From: Bordetella parapertussis
Lineage (GTDB): Bacteria; Pseudomonadota; Gammaproteobacteria; Burkholderiales; Burkholderiaceae_C
Length of the DNA: 12,917 nt
Assembly (NCBI GenBank): GCA_945900685.1
Contig: CAMDJS010000051.1
Span: forward strand, 1-12,917
Reading direction: 5' to 3'
A program made the translations under genes and the position numbers. Positions 1 through 8,680 of this stretch are shown one piece after another; position 1 is the stretch's first letter, and each line of letters opens with the position of its first letter. The notes under the pieces were generated by a model. That model did no database searches and was not told where the DNA came from. It was given only the letters and a program-made list of their open reading frames with translations.

Positions 1-1721
1 TCCTCTCCCTGTTCTTCTGGACGCTGACATTCATCGTGTCGCTCAAGTATGTGACCTTGGTGCTGCGCGCAGACAACAACGGCGAGGGCGGCCTGGTGGC
101 CATGCTGGCGCTGGCCTCTTCATCTGTGCGGGATAAACCGCGTTTGCGCCGCATTTTGCTGGTGGTCGGCATTTTCGGCACTTGTTTGTTTTATGGCGAT
201 GGTGTGATCACCCCGGCCATTTCGGTGTTGTCAGCGGTCGAAGGCCTGGAAGTGGTTTCGCCAACTTTCAAACGATTCGTCATACCCCTCACACTTTTGA
301 TATTGCTGTGTTTGTTTGCTGTGCAAAAACGTGGCACTGGCGGTATTGGTAAATTTTTTGGCCCGATCACATTGGTGTGGTTCATTGCCATTGCCATGTT
401 GGGGGTCTATCACATCGTCGACCATCCGGAGATTTTGTGGGCGGTCAGTCCGCATTACGCCGCCATGTTTGTCTGGGACCAACCGTTCACAGCATTCATC
501 ATTTTGGGTGCTGTGGTGTTGTGCGTCACCGGCGGCGAAGCTTTGTATGCAGACATGGGCCATTTCGGCAAAAAACCGATTCGACTGGCATGGTTTTCCA
601 TCGTTATGCCGTGTTTGACATTGAACTATTTCGGGCAAGGCGCCTTGTTGCTGGCCGAACCTGAGGCCGTTAAAAACCCATTTTTCAATATGGCTCCCGA
701 TTGGGCCTTGATCCCCTTGGTGATTCTCGCGACTGCAGCCACGGTGATTGCCTCTCAGGCCTTGATCACCGGTGCCTTCAGCGTGACCAAGCAAGTGATT
801 CAACTGGGCTTTTTGCCGCGTTTGCAAATTCTGCACACCAGCGAAAAAGAAACGGGCCAGATTTACATGCCGCTGGTGAATTGGGGCTTGTTTGTCGTCA
901 TCGTGCTGGCCGTGGTCATGTTCAAAACCTCTAGCAACTTGGCGGCGGCCTACGGCATTGCGGTGTGTACCGACATGTTGATCACCACCATTTTGACTTT
1001 CTATGTGATTCGCTACGCATGGAAATACCCGTTGTGGCTGTGCATCAGCGCGACCTCGGTCTTCTTTGTGGTGGACTTGGCATTTTGGAGCTCCAACATG
1101 CTCAAACTCGCGGACGGTGGTTGGTTCCCACTGGTCATAGGCGGCATGATTTTGGTATTGATGCTGACCTGGCGCGACGGCCGCGCTTTGTTGCACCACA
1201 AAACCCGCAATGAGGCCATTGACTTGTCTTCCTTCCAAGAGGCTTTGTTTATCGCGCCGCCCACCAGAGTGGAGGGCATAGCCGTCTTTTTGACATCTGA
1301 GGATGGCATCGTGCCCAATGCCATGCTGCACAATTTGAAGCACAACAAGGTGTTGCATGCGCAAAATCTGTTTGTCACCGTGCGCCATCACGAAGTGCCT
1401 TGGATCGCCAGCGATAAGCGCATTGAGCTCTTAGACTTGGGCCATCAGTGTTGGCAGGTCATGATCCACTATGGCTTCAAAGACGACCCGGATGTGCCGT
1501 TTGCGCTGAGTTTGTTGCGCGGCCAGGTCGGTGACATCAATGCCATGAACACCAGCTATTTCCTGTCGCGCGACAGCATTGTGCCTACCGTGGGCGGCGG
1601 CATGGCGCAGTGGCGTGAAAAGCTGTTTGCCCAGATGTACCTCAACGCCAGCGCTGCGGCGGACTTTTTGAATCTGCCCAGCAACTCGGTGGTGGAAATG
1701 GGCAGCAAAATAGAAATTTGA
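1..1721 (+). CDS. kup: Kup family low-affinity potassium uptake protein (5' partial)
   Basis: Inner-membrane K+ transporter of the KUP/HAK/KT family, probably a proton-coupled symporter that brings K+ into the cytoplasm. The reading frame is open from base 3, and the first codons already read as a KUP membrane helix ([13 protein letters not shown]). The gene therefore starts before the window and the GTG at 36 is internal. By comparison with E. coli Kup (about 622 residues), roughly 50 N-terminal residues are missing; 572 codons are present. Family hallmarks seen are [67 protein letters not shown] and [15 protein letters not shown]. About ten further hydrophobic segments follow, then a soluble C-terminal domain ([12 protein letters not shown]) ending in the family-like VEMGSKIEI. 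The stop lies 43 bp before gshB on the same strand. I saw no clear terminator in that gap, so read-through is possible. Confidence 0.96.
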   Translation, partial: LSLFFWTLTFIVSLKYVTLVLRADNNGEGGLVAMLALASSSVRDKPRLRRILLVVGIFGTCLFYGDGVITPAISVLSAVEGLEVVSPTFKRFVIPLTLLILLCLFAVQKRGTGGIGKFFGPITLVWFIAIAMLGVYHIVDHPEILWAVSPHYAAMFVWDQPFTAFIILGAVVLCVTGGEALYADMGHFGKKPIRLAWFSIVMPCLTLNYFGQGALLLAEPEAVKNPFFNMAPDWALIPLVILATAATVIASQALITGAFSVTKQVIQLGFLPRLQILHTSEKETGQIYMPLVNWGLFVVIVLAVVMFKTSSNLAAAYGIAVCTDMLITTILTFYVIRYAWKYPLWLCISATSVFFVVDLAFWSSNMLKLADGGWFPLVIGGMILVLMLTWRDGRALLHHKTRNEAIDLSSFQEALFIAPPTRVEGIAVFLTSEDGIVPNAMLHNLKHNKVLHAQNLFVTVRHHEVPWIASDKRIELLDLGHQCWQVMIHYGFKDDPDVPFALSLLRGQVGDINAMNTSYFLSRDSIVPTVGGGMAQWREKLFAQMYLNASAAADFLNLPSNSVVEMGSKIEI

Positions 1722-1764
1722 TCTTTGATCTGCTGGCCACCGTGTTCACTGTTACCCTAGAGCC

Positions 1765-2718
1765 ATGAACATACTGTTTGTCTGCGATCCATTGGCTTCT
1801 TTTCACATAGAAAAGGACAGCACGTTCACCATGATGCGTGAAGCGCAAAAGCGTGGACACGCGGTGTGGGCTTGCGGCACCCATGACCTTGCGTGGCAAA
1901 GCGGCCAGCAAGTCAGCGCCCCTGTGCAACAACTGCATTTAACCGCTGACCCGCTGCACTGGTTCACGGTGACGGCAGAAGACACCCGCGCGTTGAGCAG
2001 CATGGATGCGGTGCTGATGCGCAAGGATCCACCGTTTGATAACGAGTATTTTTACGCCACACATTTGCTGAGTCAGGCCGAGCGCGAAGGCGCGCGCGTG
2101 TTCAACAGTCCGCAAGCCTTGCGTGAGCATCCCGAAAAGCTGGCGTTGATGGAGTTCGCCGAATTCGCCAGTCCAACGCTAGTGACCCGCAGTCCGCAGG
2201 CGATTCGCGATTTCAATGCTCAGCACCAAGACATTATTTTGAAACCTTTGGACGGCATGGGCGGCATGGGCATATTCCGGGTCAAGGCCGATGGGTTGAA
2301 TTTGGGCAGCGTCATTGAAACTTTGAACCGTGATGGCAGCACCAGCGTGATGGTGCAAAAGTTTTTACCTGAGATTGCGCAAGGCGATAAGCGTGTGTTG
2401 GTGATTGACGGCGAACCGGTGCCATTCGCGCTGGCCCGCATTCCCCAAGGTAATGAGGTGCGCGGCAACCTGGCGGCAGGCGGCAAAGGCGTGGCGCAAG
2501 CCTTGACAGCGCGCGACAGACACATCGCTGAAACGATTGGCCCGGTGCTGGCGGCGCGCGGATTGCTGCTGGTGGGGTTGGACATCATCGGCGACTGTCT
2601 GACCGAGATCAACGTCACCAGCCCGACCTGCTTCAGAGAAATCACGGACCAGACCGGTTTTGATGTGCCGGCCATGTTTATCCGCGCCCTAGAGCGCCAA
2701 ATGGCCGACCCGCCCTGA
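1765..2718 (+). CDS. gshB: Glutathione synthetase (ATP-grasp)
   Basis: Cytoplasmic enzyme that joins gamma-glutamylcysteine and glycine with ATP, the second step of glutathione synthesis. The 317 residues match the usual length of proteobacterial GshB (about 316). The N-terminal domain opens with a family-like MNILFVCDPLASFHIEKDST. The ATP-grasp part holds the flexible loop KPLDGMGGMGIF (160-171), QKFLPEI..GDKRVLV (198-213) and VRGNLAAGGKG (232-242). The metal-binding segment D273...EINVTSPT contains E281 and N283, which from memory coincide with the Mg2+ ligands of the E. coli enzyme. No key residue is missing. The ATG at 1765 puts the conserved N-terminus in the right place, though the upstream CTAGAG is only a weak ribosome-binding site. 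It lies between kup and the photolyase-like gene on the same strand. gshA, its pathway partner, is not in the window. Confidence 0.97.
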   Translation: MNILFVCDPLASFHIEKDSTFTMMREAQKRGHAVWACGTHDLAWQSGQQVSAPVQQLHLTADPLHWFTVTAEDTRALSSMDAVLMRKDPPFDNEYFYATHLLSQAEREGARVFNSPQALREHPEKLALMEFAEFASPTLVTRSPQAIRDFNAQHQDIILKPLDGMGGMGIFRVKADGLNLGSVIETLNRDGSTSVMVQKFLPEIAQGDKRVLVIDGEPVPFALARIPQGNEVRGNLAAGGKGVAQALTARDRHIAETIGPVLAARGLLLVGLDIIGDCLTEINVTSPTCFREITDQTGFDVPAMFIRALERQMADPP

Positions 2719-2730
2719 TTGAGGCCGACC

Positions 2731-2751
2731 ATGCACACACGCTGTATCTAA
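2731..2751 (+). other. Possible 6-codon leader ORF abutting the photolyase-like start
   Basis: In the 33-bp gap after gshB, an ATG opens a six-codon frame (M-H-T-R-C-I) ending in TAA at 2749-2751. The stop touches the GTG-ATG start of the next gene and is in the same frame. It could be a leader whose termination helps re-initiation, the remains of a slightly longer N-terminus cut by a nonsense change, or chance. No good Shine-Dalgarno sequence precedes either start. Confidence 0.2.
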
Positions 2752-3966
2752 GTGATGAAGGTCTTTATAGAACAAGGTTTATTCGAGCCCTATGCTTACG
2801 CGGCCAAGGAGCGGCTGCACGCGGTCAAACCATTTGAATATTCACAGTCGCGCAACCATGTCCAAGGCGCAGTCAGCATGTTGTCGCCTTATTTGACGCA
2901 CGGCATGTTGAGTGTGCCCGAGGTGGCTGACTACATGTACCAAGTGCATCGCATGGGCGCGCAACACAAATTTATTTACGAGTTGGCGTGGCGCGAGTAT
3001 TTCCAGCATGTGCATCAATTGTTAGGGGACGCCATACATACCAACATGCACGAAGGCGTGTTGCCGGTTGAGGCCTACAGCACAGACATGCCGCAGGACG
3101 TGCGCCGTGGCGCCAGCGGTGTGCCTGTCATCGACCAGGCGGTGCGTCAGTTGTATATCAATGGTTATTTGCATAACCATGCACGTTTATGGCTGGCCAG
3201 TTATCTGGTGCATATTCGCAAAGTGGATTGGCGTGTTGGCGCAGCTTGGATGTACGGCCATTTGCTCGACGGTGATATTGCCAGCAATGATTTAAGTTGG
3301 CAATGGGTCGCAGGCACGGCCAGCAGCAAGCCGTATTTGTTCAATGCAGTCAATGTGGCTTTGCTGTCGCCCGAGCCTTGGCACAGCAAAAACACGGTGA
3401 TTGATCAGGAGATGGACATCATCAACATGATTGCGCGCAGCCGTGCCACGTTCACGCAGACATCGCACGGGTTTGCGCAAATTGATGAGCCCGAGGTGTT
3501 CAGCCGACCTCCGGCAGATATTGATTTGGTGCCTGCAGGTATTGCTGCTGAAAAATTAAACGGACGAGATGTCTGGTGGATTCACCCGTGGTCATTGACG
3601 GACAAGGCGCCGCCGGGTGTACCTGCCGACGCCATGCGCGTGGCGGCGTGCTGGCACGAGTGGACGCAGGCCAGACCTTGGAGCGCGGCAAGGTGGAAGT
3701 TCGTGGTCAAGGGCATGCACCAATTGGCATCCCATTGCTGGTTTGAAGATGCCGCCGGTTTGAGCGAGATTTTGGGCAAAGCCAAAACTGTGCATGTGTG
3801 GGACCACCAAAGCCTGCCGGATTGGCAGGGTGTGAACTGGGTGCGGCACAGCCCGCCGCGCTTGTGGCCGTCGCAGACGGAGCATTGCAAGTCCTTTTCC
3901 AGTTGGTGGAGCAAGGTCAACCGCTACAGACTGACCTTGCCGCAGTTGTTAAGGCGGGCGGTTTGA
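2752..3966 (+). CDS. Photolyase/cryptochrome-like FAD-binding protein lacking the N-terminal antenna domain
   Basis: Putative flavoprotein of the DNA photolyase/cryptochrome superfamily, 404 residues; its function (DNA repair or light sensing) cannot be decided from sequence. Residues about 15-230 form the helical FAD-binding domain: LSPYLTHGMLS (44-54), ELAWREYF (77-84), TGVPVIDQAVR-like SGVPVIDQAVR (122-132), GYLHNHARLWLASYLV (138-153), KVDWRVGAAW (157-166) and DGDIASNDLSWQWVAGT (173-189), then SSKPYLFNA. Aligned from memory to E. coli PhrB, E77/W80 match E274/W277, N142 matches N341, W160 matches W359, N179 matches N378 and W183/W185 match W382/W384. R342 becomes H143 and M345 becomes L146. 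There is no Trp near the W306 position, the distal member of the Trp triad. The usual N-terminal alpha/beta domain is absent. A Trp-rich C-terminal part (about 270-404) replaces it and is discussed as a finding. An in-frame stop lies just upstream, so the start must be GTG 2752 or ATG 2755. A general class I photolyase label would overstate what is known. Confidence 0.88.
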   Translation: MMKVFIEQGLFEPYAYAAKERLHAVKPFEYSQSRNHVQGAVSMLSPYLTHGMLSVPEVADYMYQVHRMGAQHKFIYELAWREYFQHVHQLLGDAIHTNMHEGVLPVEAYSTDMPQDVRRGASGVPVIDQAVRQLYINGYLHNHARLWLASYLVHIRKVDWRVGAAWMYGHLLDGDIASNDLSWQWVAGTASSKPYLFNAVNVALLSPEPWHSKNTVIDQEMDIINMIARSRATFTQTSHGFAQIDEPEVFSRPPADIDLVPAGIAAEKLNGRDVWWIHPWSLTDKAPPGVPADAMRVAACWHEWTQARPWSAARWKFVVKGMHQLASHCWFEDAAGLSEILGKAKTVHVWDHQSLPDWQGVNWVRHSPPRLWPSQTEHCKSFSSWWSKVNRYRLTLPQLLRRAV

Positions 3967-3982
3967 ACTGACTTAAGCCGCC
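3957..3982. terminator. Inverted repeat at the convergent gene ends; possible bidirectional terminator
   Basis: A 10-bp inverted repeat (3957-3966 with 3973-3982; two G-T wobbles) has a 6-nt loop. The left arm holds the TGA of the photolyase-like gene and the right arm holds the stop of glcB, so the loop is exactly the intergenic gap. The arms are GC-rich at the base, as in intrinsic terminators. Neither side has a proper T-run (CTTT on the + strand, CGCCTTAAC on the - strand), so termination is plausible but unproven. Confidence 0.4.
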
Positions 3983-6180
3983 GCTTTCACTTTCAAACGC
4001 CACGCGTGCAACAGCGGCTCTGTGTAACCGCTGGGTTGCGCCATTCCTTTGAACACCAGGTCGGTGGCTGCCAGATAGGCCTTGGAGCTGCTGAAATGAC
4101 CGGCCATGGGTTGGTACAACGTGTCGGCGGCGTTTTGCTTGTCAACCACAGCCGCCATGCGCTCGAAAGTGGCGCGCACTTGCGCTTCGCTGACCACGCC
4201 GTGTTTGAGCCAGTTGGCAATGTGCTGGCTGGAAATACGCAGTGTGGCGCGGTCTTCCATCAGGCCGACGTTGTGTATGTCGGGCACTTTGGAGCAGCCC
4301 ACGCCCTGGTCGATCCAACGCACCACATAGCCCAGAATGCCTTGCACGTTGTTGTCCAGCTCTTGCTGTTTGTCGGCTTCGCTCCAAGCGGCTTTGGCTA
4401 CCACCGGCACTGTCAACAAGTCTTTCAGTAACGCGGCATGCTGTTTGTGGGCATCGATTTTCTCAAGTTCTTTTTGCACGTCGCTGACCAGCAGTTGGTG
4501 GTAGTGCATGGCATGCAGTGTCGCGGCGGTGGGGCTGGGCACCCAAGCGGTGTTAGCGCCTGCCTTGGGATGCGCGATTTTTTGCTCCATCATGGCTTTC
4601 ATCAAATCGGGCATGGCCCACATGCCTTTGCCGATTTGCGCCTTACCGCGCAGACCGCAAGACAAGCCGACCAAGACATTGTTTTTCTCATAAGCGGCGA
4701 TCCAGGCGCTACTCTTCATATCGCCTTTGCGCAGCATGGGACCGGCATGCATGGCGGTGTGCATTTCGTCTCCGGTGCGGTCGAGGAAGCCGGTGTTGAT
4801 GAAAGCCACGCGGCTGGCGGCGGCGGCGATACAGGCTTTGAGGTTGACGCTGGTGCGGCGCTCTTCGTCCATGATGCCAAGCTTCACTGTGCTGTCGGGC
4901 AAGCCCAGAATCTGTTCGACACGGCCGAACAACTCGGAGGCAAACGCCACTTCGGCAGGCCCGTGCATTTTGGGTTTGACGATGTAGACCGAACCTGTGC
5001 GTGAATTGCGGATGCCGTTGGCACCGTGGCCTTGCAAATCGTGCAAGGCGATGGCCGTGGTGACCATGGCATCCATGATGCCTTCAGGAATTTCATGGGT
5101 TTTGCCGTCGGCACCGTCGAAAAGAATGGCTGGGTTGGTCATCAAATGGCCGACGTTACGCAAAAACAGCAGCGAGCGGCCATGCAGTTTCACCTCGGCG
5201 TTGCCCTTGGGCGAGTGGTAGATGCGGTCAGGGTTGAGGCCGCGTTTAAAGCTATGTCCGCCTTTGGTCACGTCTTCGGTCAGCGTGCCTTTCAAAATAC
5301 CCAGCCAATTGCTGTAGGCCAGCAGTTTGTCCTCGGCGTCCACAGCAGCGACGGAATCTTCCAAGTCCAAAATGGTGGAGAGCGCGGCTTCGACCACCAA
5401 ATCACTGACACCTGCCGGGTCGGTGGCACCGATGGGGCTGGCCGGGTTGATTTGAATGTCTAAATGCAAGCCGTTGTGAACCAGCAGCACTGACGAGGGA
5501 TGCGCAGCCTCGCCTTGGTAGCCCACAAATGGTTTCGGGTCTGCCAGCGCAGAGGTTTTGCCGCCTTTCAAGGACACCACCAAAGCGCCTTTAACCACAG
5601 CATAACCAGTGGCGTCAATGTGCGAACCCTTATTTAACGGCACAGTCCGGTCAAGCACGTAACGGGCGTATTCGATGACTTTGGCGCCGCGTTTTTCGTT
5701 GTAGCCCGGGCCTTTGGCGCAACCGTCGTCTTCAGAAATCACGTCGGTGCCGTACAAAGCATCGTAGAGCGATCCCCAGCGTGCGTTGGCAGCGTTCAAG
5801 GCATAGCGGGCGTTCAAAATCGGCACCACCAGTTGCGGGCCAGCCTGCAAAGCCAGTTCAGCGTCCACGTTGACGGTGGTGGCTTTGGCTTTGGCAGGCA
5901 CCGGCACCAGGTAGCCGATGTCATGCAAAAACGCTTGGTAGGCCTTCATGTCGGTGACCGGGCCGGGGTGGGCGCTGTGCCATTGGTCCAACGCGGTTTG
6001 CAGGCGATCACGTTCGGCCAGCAAGGCTTTGTTCTTGGGCGCCAGGTCTTGCACCAACTGGTCAAATCCTTTCCAGAAAGTGACACTGGAAACGCCGGTA
6101 CCGGGCAACACCTGTTGATCTATAAAGTGATACAAAGTCGATGCCACGTGTAGCTTGTAAAGTGATGTGCGCTGAGTCAT
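3973..6180 (-). CDS. glcB: Malate synthase G
   Basis: Cytoplasmic enzyme that condenses glyoxylate with acetyl-CoA to malate, serving glyoxylate assimilation (glycolate use or the glyoxylate shunt). At 735 residues it is the long monomeric G isoform (E. coli GlcB has 723), and it is collinear with it from the N-terminal [10 protein letters not shown] to the C-terminal [13 protein letters not shown]. Mapped from memory of the E. coli enzyme, catalytic Arg is R341 in [10 protein letters not shown], the Mg2+ ligands are E439 in IMDEERRTS and D467 in FLDRTGDEM, the catalytic base is D643 in [13 protein letters not shown], and the oxidation-prone Cys is C629 in GVGCSKVPD. Two short insertions relative to E. 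coli fall in surface-like stretches near residues 354-359 and 383-390. The ATG at 6180 has only a weak upstream AGAAAG. No isocitrate lyase or glc operon gene is nearby, so it appears to stand alone, with its promoter presumably in the 72-bp divergent spacer. Confidence 0.98.
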   Translation of the reverse strand: MTQRTSLYKLHVASTLYHFIDQQVLPGTGVSSVTFWKGFDQLVQDLAPKNKALLAERDRLQTALDQWHSAHPGPVTDMKAYQAFLHDIGYLVPVPAKAKATTVNVDAELALQAGPQLVVPILNARYALNAANARWGSLYDALYGTDVISEDDGCAKGPGYNEKRGAKVIEYARYVLDRTVPLNKGSHIDATGYAVVKGALVVSLKGGKTSALADPKPFVGYQGEAAHPSSVLLVHNGLHLDIQINPASPIGATDPAGVSDLVVEAALSTILDLEDSVAAVDAEDKLLAYSNWLGILKGTLTEDVTKGGHSFKRGLNPDRIYHSPKGNAEVKLHGRSLLFLRNVGHLMTNPAILFDGADGKTHEIPEGIMDAMVTTAIALHDLQGHGANGIRNSRTGSVYIVKPKMHGPAEVAFASELFGRVEQILGLPDSTVKLGIMDEERRTSVNLKACIAAAASRVAFINTGFLDRTGDEMHTAMHAGPMLRKGDMKSSAWIAAYEKNNVLVGLSCGLRGKAQIGKGMWAMPDLMKAMMEQKIAHPKAGANTAWVPSPTAATLHAMHYHQLLVSDVQKELEKIDAHKQHAALLKDLLTVPVVAKAAWSEADKQQELDNNVQGILGYVVRWIDQGVGCSKVPDIHNVGLMEDRATLRISSQHIANWLKHGVVSEAQVRATFERMAAVVDKQNAADTLYQPMAGHFSSSKAYLAATDLVFKGMAQPSGYTEPLLHAWRLKVKAAA

Positions 6181-6252
6181 TCAAGGCTTTCTAAGGGATA
6201 AAAAGGAAGGTCGGGGGTTTTCACCGATAATTTTGTATTTTAGGAGGTGGCT
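6181..6252. promoter_or_regulatory. Divergent intergenic spacer between glcB and the outer-membrane barrel gene
   Basis: This 72-bp spacer separates two divergently read genes, so start sites for both directions are likely here or within the gene starts. An AT-rich stretch at 6226-6241 contains GATAAT (6226-6231), a possible -10 for the + strand, but no recognisable -35 lies 16-18 bp upstream. On the minus strand I could not choose a promoter. No clear operator palindrome is visible. Confidence 0.35.
6242..6247 (+). promoter_or_regulatory. Strong Shine-Dalgarno AGGAGG that fixes the barrel gene start
   Basis: A perfect AGGAGG lies 5 nt before the GTG at 6253. The other in-frame GTG at 6247 overlaps the SD itself and cannot use it. 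The downstream GTG is therefore the better start, making the protein two residues shorter than the longest frame. Confidence 0.75.
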
Positions 6253-6903
6253 GTGAACCGTTTGAAAATTGGTCTGGCAGGTCTGTTGATCAGTATGTCC
6301 TGTGCGGCATGGGCTGAATCTGAATTCACTGTTTACAGCGGCTATCAAAGCTCGCCGCACTCCACTGTCGAAAACACCAACACGGGAAAGTCTTTTTACA
6401 CGGGCTGGGATGGTAAGCCTTGGTCTTTCCCCATTTACCTTGGTTTGCGTTACACCGACTGGGTGACCGATGATTGGGGCTATGCGGTCAACTATGCCCA
6501 CACCAAGGCTTACTCGTCTGACTTGAACAGTACCAGCAACACAGGTACCAGCGGAAACAGTTACACGAGACTGGAATTTACCGATGGTGCTAATCCTGTC
6601 ACGGTGCTTGCCATGCGTCGCTTCACGTACCGCAATATCCGCCCCCATGTGGGCGCTGGCATTGGCATTTCTGTGCCCCATGTCGAAGTGACTTGGTCGG
6701 GTAATAAAACCTTTGAGTACCAATACGGTGGTCCTGTCGCCACTGTCTTGGCTGGCTTTAACTACCCCATCAACGACAAATGGAACCTGCTGACCGAGTT
6801 TCAAATGCACTACATGAAGTTAGATGTCGCTATCACCGGCGGCCGACTTAAAACCAATTTGATTACCAACGCCTTGAACGTCGGAGTCAGCTACCGCTTC
6901 TGA
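6253..6903 (+). CDS. Secreted outer-membrane beta-barrel protein, resembling lipid A oxidase (LpxQ-like)
   Basis: A 216-residue protein with a Sec signal peptide: basic NRLK, a hydrophobic core, then AWA with likely cleavage before ESEF (around residue 21-22). The mature part is rich in alternating hydrophobic and aromatic strands and ends in SYRF, the terminal Phe typical of BAM-assembled barrels. Conserved-looking patches are [44 protein letters not shown] and TFEYQYGGP. From memory these recall the rhizobial outer-membrane lipid A oxidase LpxQ and its OMP_b-brl relatives; this is recognition of a pattern, not a search result. If it is correct, the protein may oxidise or bind lipid A at the cell surface; otherwise it is a structural 8-strand barrel. 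The GTG start is set by an AGGAGG 5 nt upstream. argS begins 8 bp after its stop, so the two may be co-transcribed. Confidence 0.8.
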   Translation: MNRLKIGLAGLLISMSCAAWAESEFTVYSGYQSSPHSTVENTNTGKSFYTGWDGKPWSFPIYLGLRYTDWVTDDWGYAVNYAHTKAYSSDLNSTSNTGTSGNSYTRLEFTDGANPVTVLAMRRFTYRNIRPHVGAGIGISVPHVEVTWSGNKTFEYQYGGPVATVLAGFNYPINDKWNLLTEFQMHYMKLDVAITGGRLKTNLITNALNVGVSYRF

Positions 6904-6911
6904 TCGTCAAC

Positions 6912-8669
6912 ATGCAACAGGTTCAGCAAGATCTGCTGGCAGCGCTGACCACTGCCTTGGAAACCATGTCGCCCAGCAGTGGCGGCAAAGCCCGTTTTGA
7001 AACGCCTAAAGTGGCATCCCATGGTGACTGGGCCGTCACCGCTGCCATGCAGTTGGCCAAACCGCTGGGTCGCAATCCGCGTGAACTCGGTGAGCAATTG
7101 CGCCAAAGCTTGTTAGACAGCGAAGCCGGCAAGCGTTGGCTGTCAGCCATTGAAGTCGCCGGTCCTGGTTTTCTCAATTTGCGGCTCAAGCCCGAAGCCA
7201 AGCAGCAAGTGGTGCGGGAAGTGTTGCGTGCCCCGGTAGCATTCGGCCGTCAGCCGCCCCATGGGCAAAAACTGCTGGTCGAGTTTGTGTCTGCCAACCC
7301 CACCGGTCCTTTGCATGTTGGCCATGGCAGGCAAGCGGCGCTGGGTGACGCAATTTGCCATTTGTTCGACACCCAAGGTTGGTCGGTGCACCGCGAGTTC
7401 TATTACAACGACGCCGGTGTGCAAATTCAAACACTGGCCATTTCCACACAATGCCGCGCCAAAGGCATCAAGCCCGGCGACCCGCAGTGGCCGGAAAACG
7501 CTTACAACGGCGAATACATTGCTGACATTGCGCAAGATTTTTTGGCCAAGGAAACGGTCACTGCGGATGACCGCAGTTTCACCGCCAGCGGTGACGTGAA
7601 TGATCTGGCAAATATCCGTGACTTTGCCGTGGCGTATTTGCGCCGTGAACAAGACCTGGACTTGAAAGCGTTTGAGGTCAAGTTTGACCATTACTACCTC
7701 GAGTCCAGTTTGTACACCGATGGCCGGGTTGAGCGTGCGGTGGCCAGTTTGCAAACCTCGGGTCACACCTACGAGCAAGACGGCGCACTGTGGTTGCGCT
7801 CGACAGACTTTGGCGACGACAAAGACCGTGTCATGCGCAAGTCCGACGGCAGTTACACCTATTTCGTGCCTGATGTGGCCTACCACCTCGCCAAGTGGGA
7901 GCGCGGTTTCACCAAAGTCATCAATATCCAAGGCACCGATCACCACGGCACGATCGCCCGGGTGCGCGCCGGTTTGCAGGCAGCGTCTGTGCAACAAGGC
8001 TTACAGATTCCGCAGGGCTACCCGGACTATTTGTTGCACACCATGGTGCGCGTCATGCGCGGCGGCGAGGAAGTGAAAATTTCCAAACGCGCCGGCAGTT
8101 ACGTCACTTTGCGTGACTTGATTGAGTGGACCAGCAAGGATGCAGTGCGTTTCTTTTTGCTCAGCCGCAAAGCCGACACCGAGTATGTATTCGATGTGGA
8201 TTTGGCGCGCGCCAAAAACAACGAAAACCCGGTGTATTACGTGCAGTACGCGCACGCGCGCATTTGCTCGGTATTGCGCACAGCCTGCGATAAAAATGAA
8301 GACATGGTCAAGCAACAGGCCAAAGACCTGGGCTGCGATGAAACATCGGTGCTGGCAGGCTGGGCTGTCATAAACCCTGAACAAGTGGCACTCCACGCCT
8401 TAGACAGCGCGCCAGCTCAGGCATTGATGATGTTGCTAGCCAAGTACCCGCAGATGCTGGCGCAGGCTTGCGCAGATTTGGCCCCGCACGACGTGACGTT
8501 TTATTTGCGTGATCTTGCTGCTTGCTACCACAGCTATTACGATGCAGAACGAATACTGGTTGAAGACACACACATCATGCAGGCGCGCGTCGCTTTGGTC
8601 GCCGCGACGGCGCAGGTGCTGCGTAACGGTTTGGCTTTGTTGGGCGTTGGTGCGCCGCAAAGCATGTAG
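6912..8669 (+). CDS. argS: Arginyl-tRNA synthetase
   Basis: Class I aminoacyl-tRNA synthetase that charges tRNA-Arg with arginine in the cytoplasm. It has 585 residues (E. coli 577). Domains in order: an N-terminal tRNA D-loop-recognising domain (1-90, with [14 protein letters not shown] and [12 protein letters not shown]), a Rossmann catalytic core with the HIGH motif as HVGH (135-138) inside [31 protein letters not shown] (164-176) and [15 protein letters not shown] (337-351), the KMSKS-type loop as KISKR (389-393), then the DALR anticodon-binding helical domain from about 440 to the end. The KISKR loop is closer to a classical KMSKS than the degenerate loop of the E. coli enzyme. The ATG at 6912 fits the family N-terminus but has no strong ribosome-binding site, so translation may depend on coupling with the barrel gene 8 bp upstream. 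The SPOR gene follows after 11 bp. Confidence 0.98.
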   Translation: MQQVQQDLLAALTTALETMSPSSGGKARFETPKVASHGDWAVTAAMQLAKPLGRNPRELGEQLRQSLLDSEAGKRWLSAIEVAGPGFLNLRLKPEAKQQVVREVLRAPVAFGRQPPHGQKLLVEFVSANPTGPLHVGHGRQAALGDAICHLFDTQGWSVHREFYYNDAGVQIQTLAISTQCRAKGIKPGDPQWPENAYNGEYIADIAQDFLAKETVTADDRSFTASGDVNDLANIRDFAVAYLRREQDLDLKAFEVKFDHYYLESSLYTDGRVERAVASLQTSGHTYEQDGALWLRSTDFGDDKDRVMRKSDGSYTYFVPDVAYHLAKWERGFTKVINIQGTDHHGTIARVRAGLQAASVQQGLQIPQGYPDYLLHTMVRVMRGGEEVKISKRAGSYVTLRDLIEWTSKDAVRFFLLSRKADTEYVFDVDLARAKNNENPVYYVQYAHARICSVLRTACDKNEDMVKQQAKDLGCDETSVLAGWAVINPEQVALHALDSAPAQALMMLLAKYPQMLAQACADLAPHDVTFYLRDLAACYHSYYDAERILVEDTHIMQARVALVAATAQVLRNGLALLGVGAPQSM

Positions 8670-8680
8670 GGGTAAATCTC

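Noticed and set aside
231..1391. 386-codon open frame on the minus strand opposite kup
   Set aside because: It lies wholly inside a clearly conserved kup frame. Its translation is rich in His and Gln, shows no domain pattern, and has the look of a shadow frame.
1722..1764. Possible promoter or terminator in the kup-gshB gap
   Set aside because: No stable hairpin with a T-run and no properly spaced -35/-10 pair could be found in these 43 bases.
4438..5463. Open frames of 145-188 codons on the plus strand opposite glcB
   Set aside because: glcB is collinear with known malate synthase G throughout. The opposite frames give Gly/His/Gln-rich translations with no family features.
7143..7997. 284-codon minus-strand frame opposite argS
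   Set aside because: argS carries all expected motifs in this stretch, and the antisense product resembles nothing and has no sensible start context.
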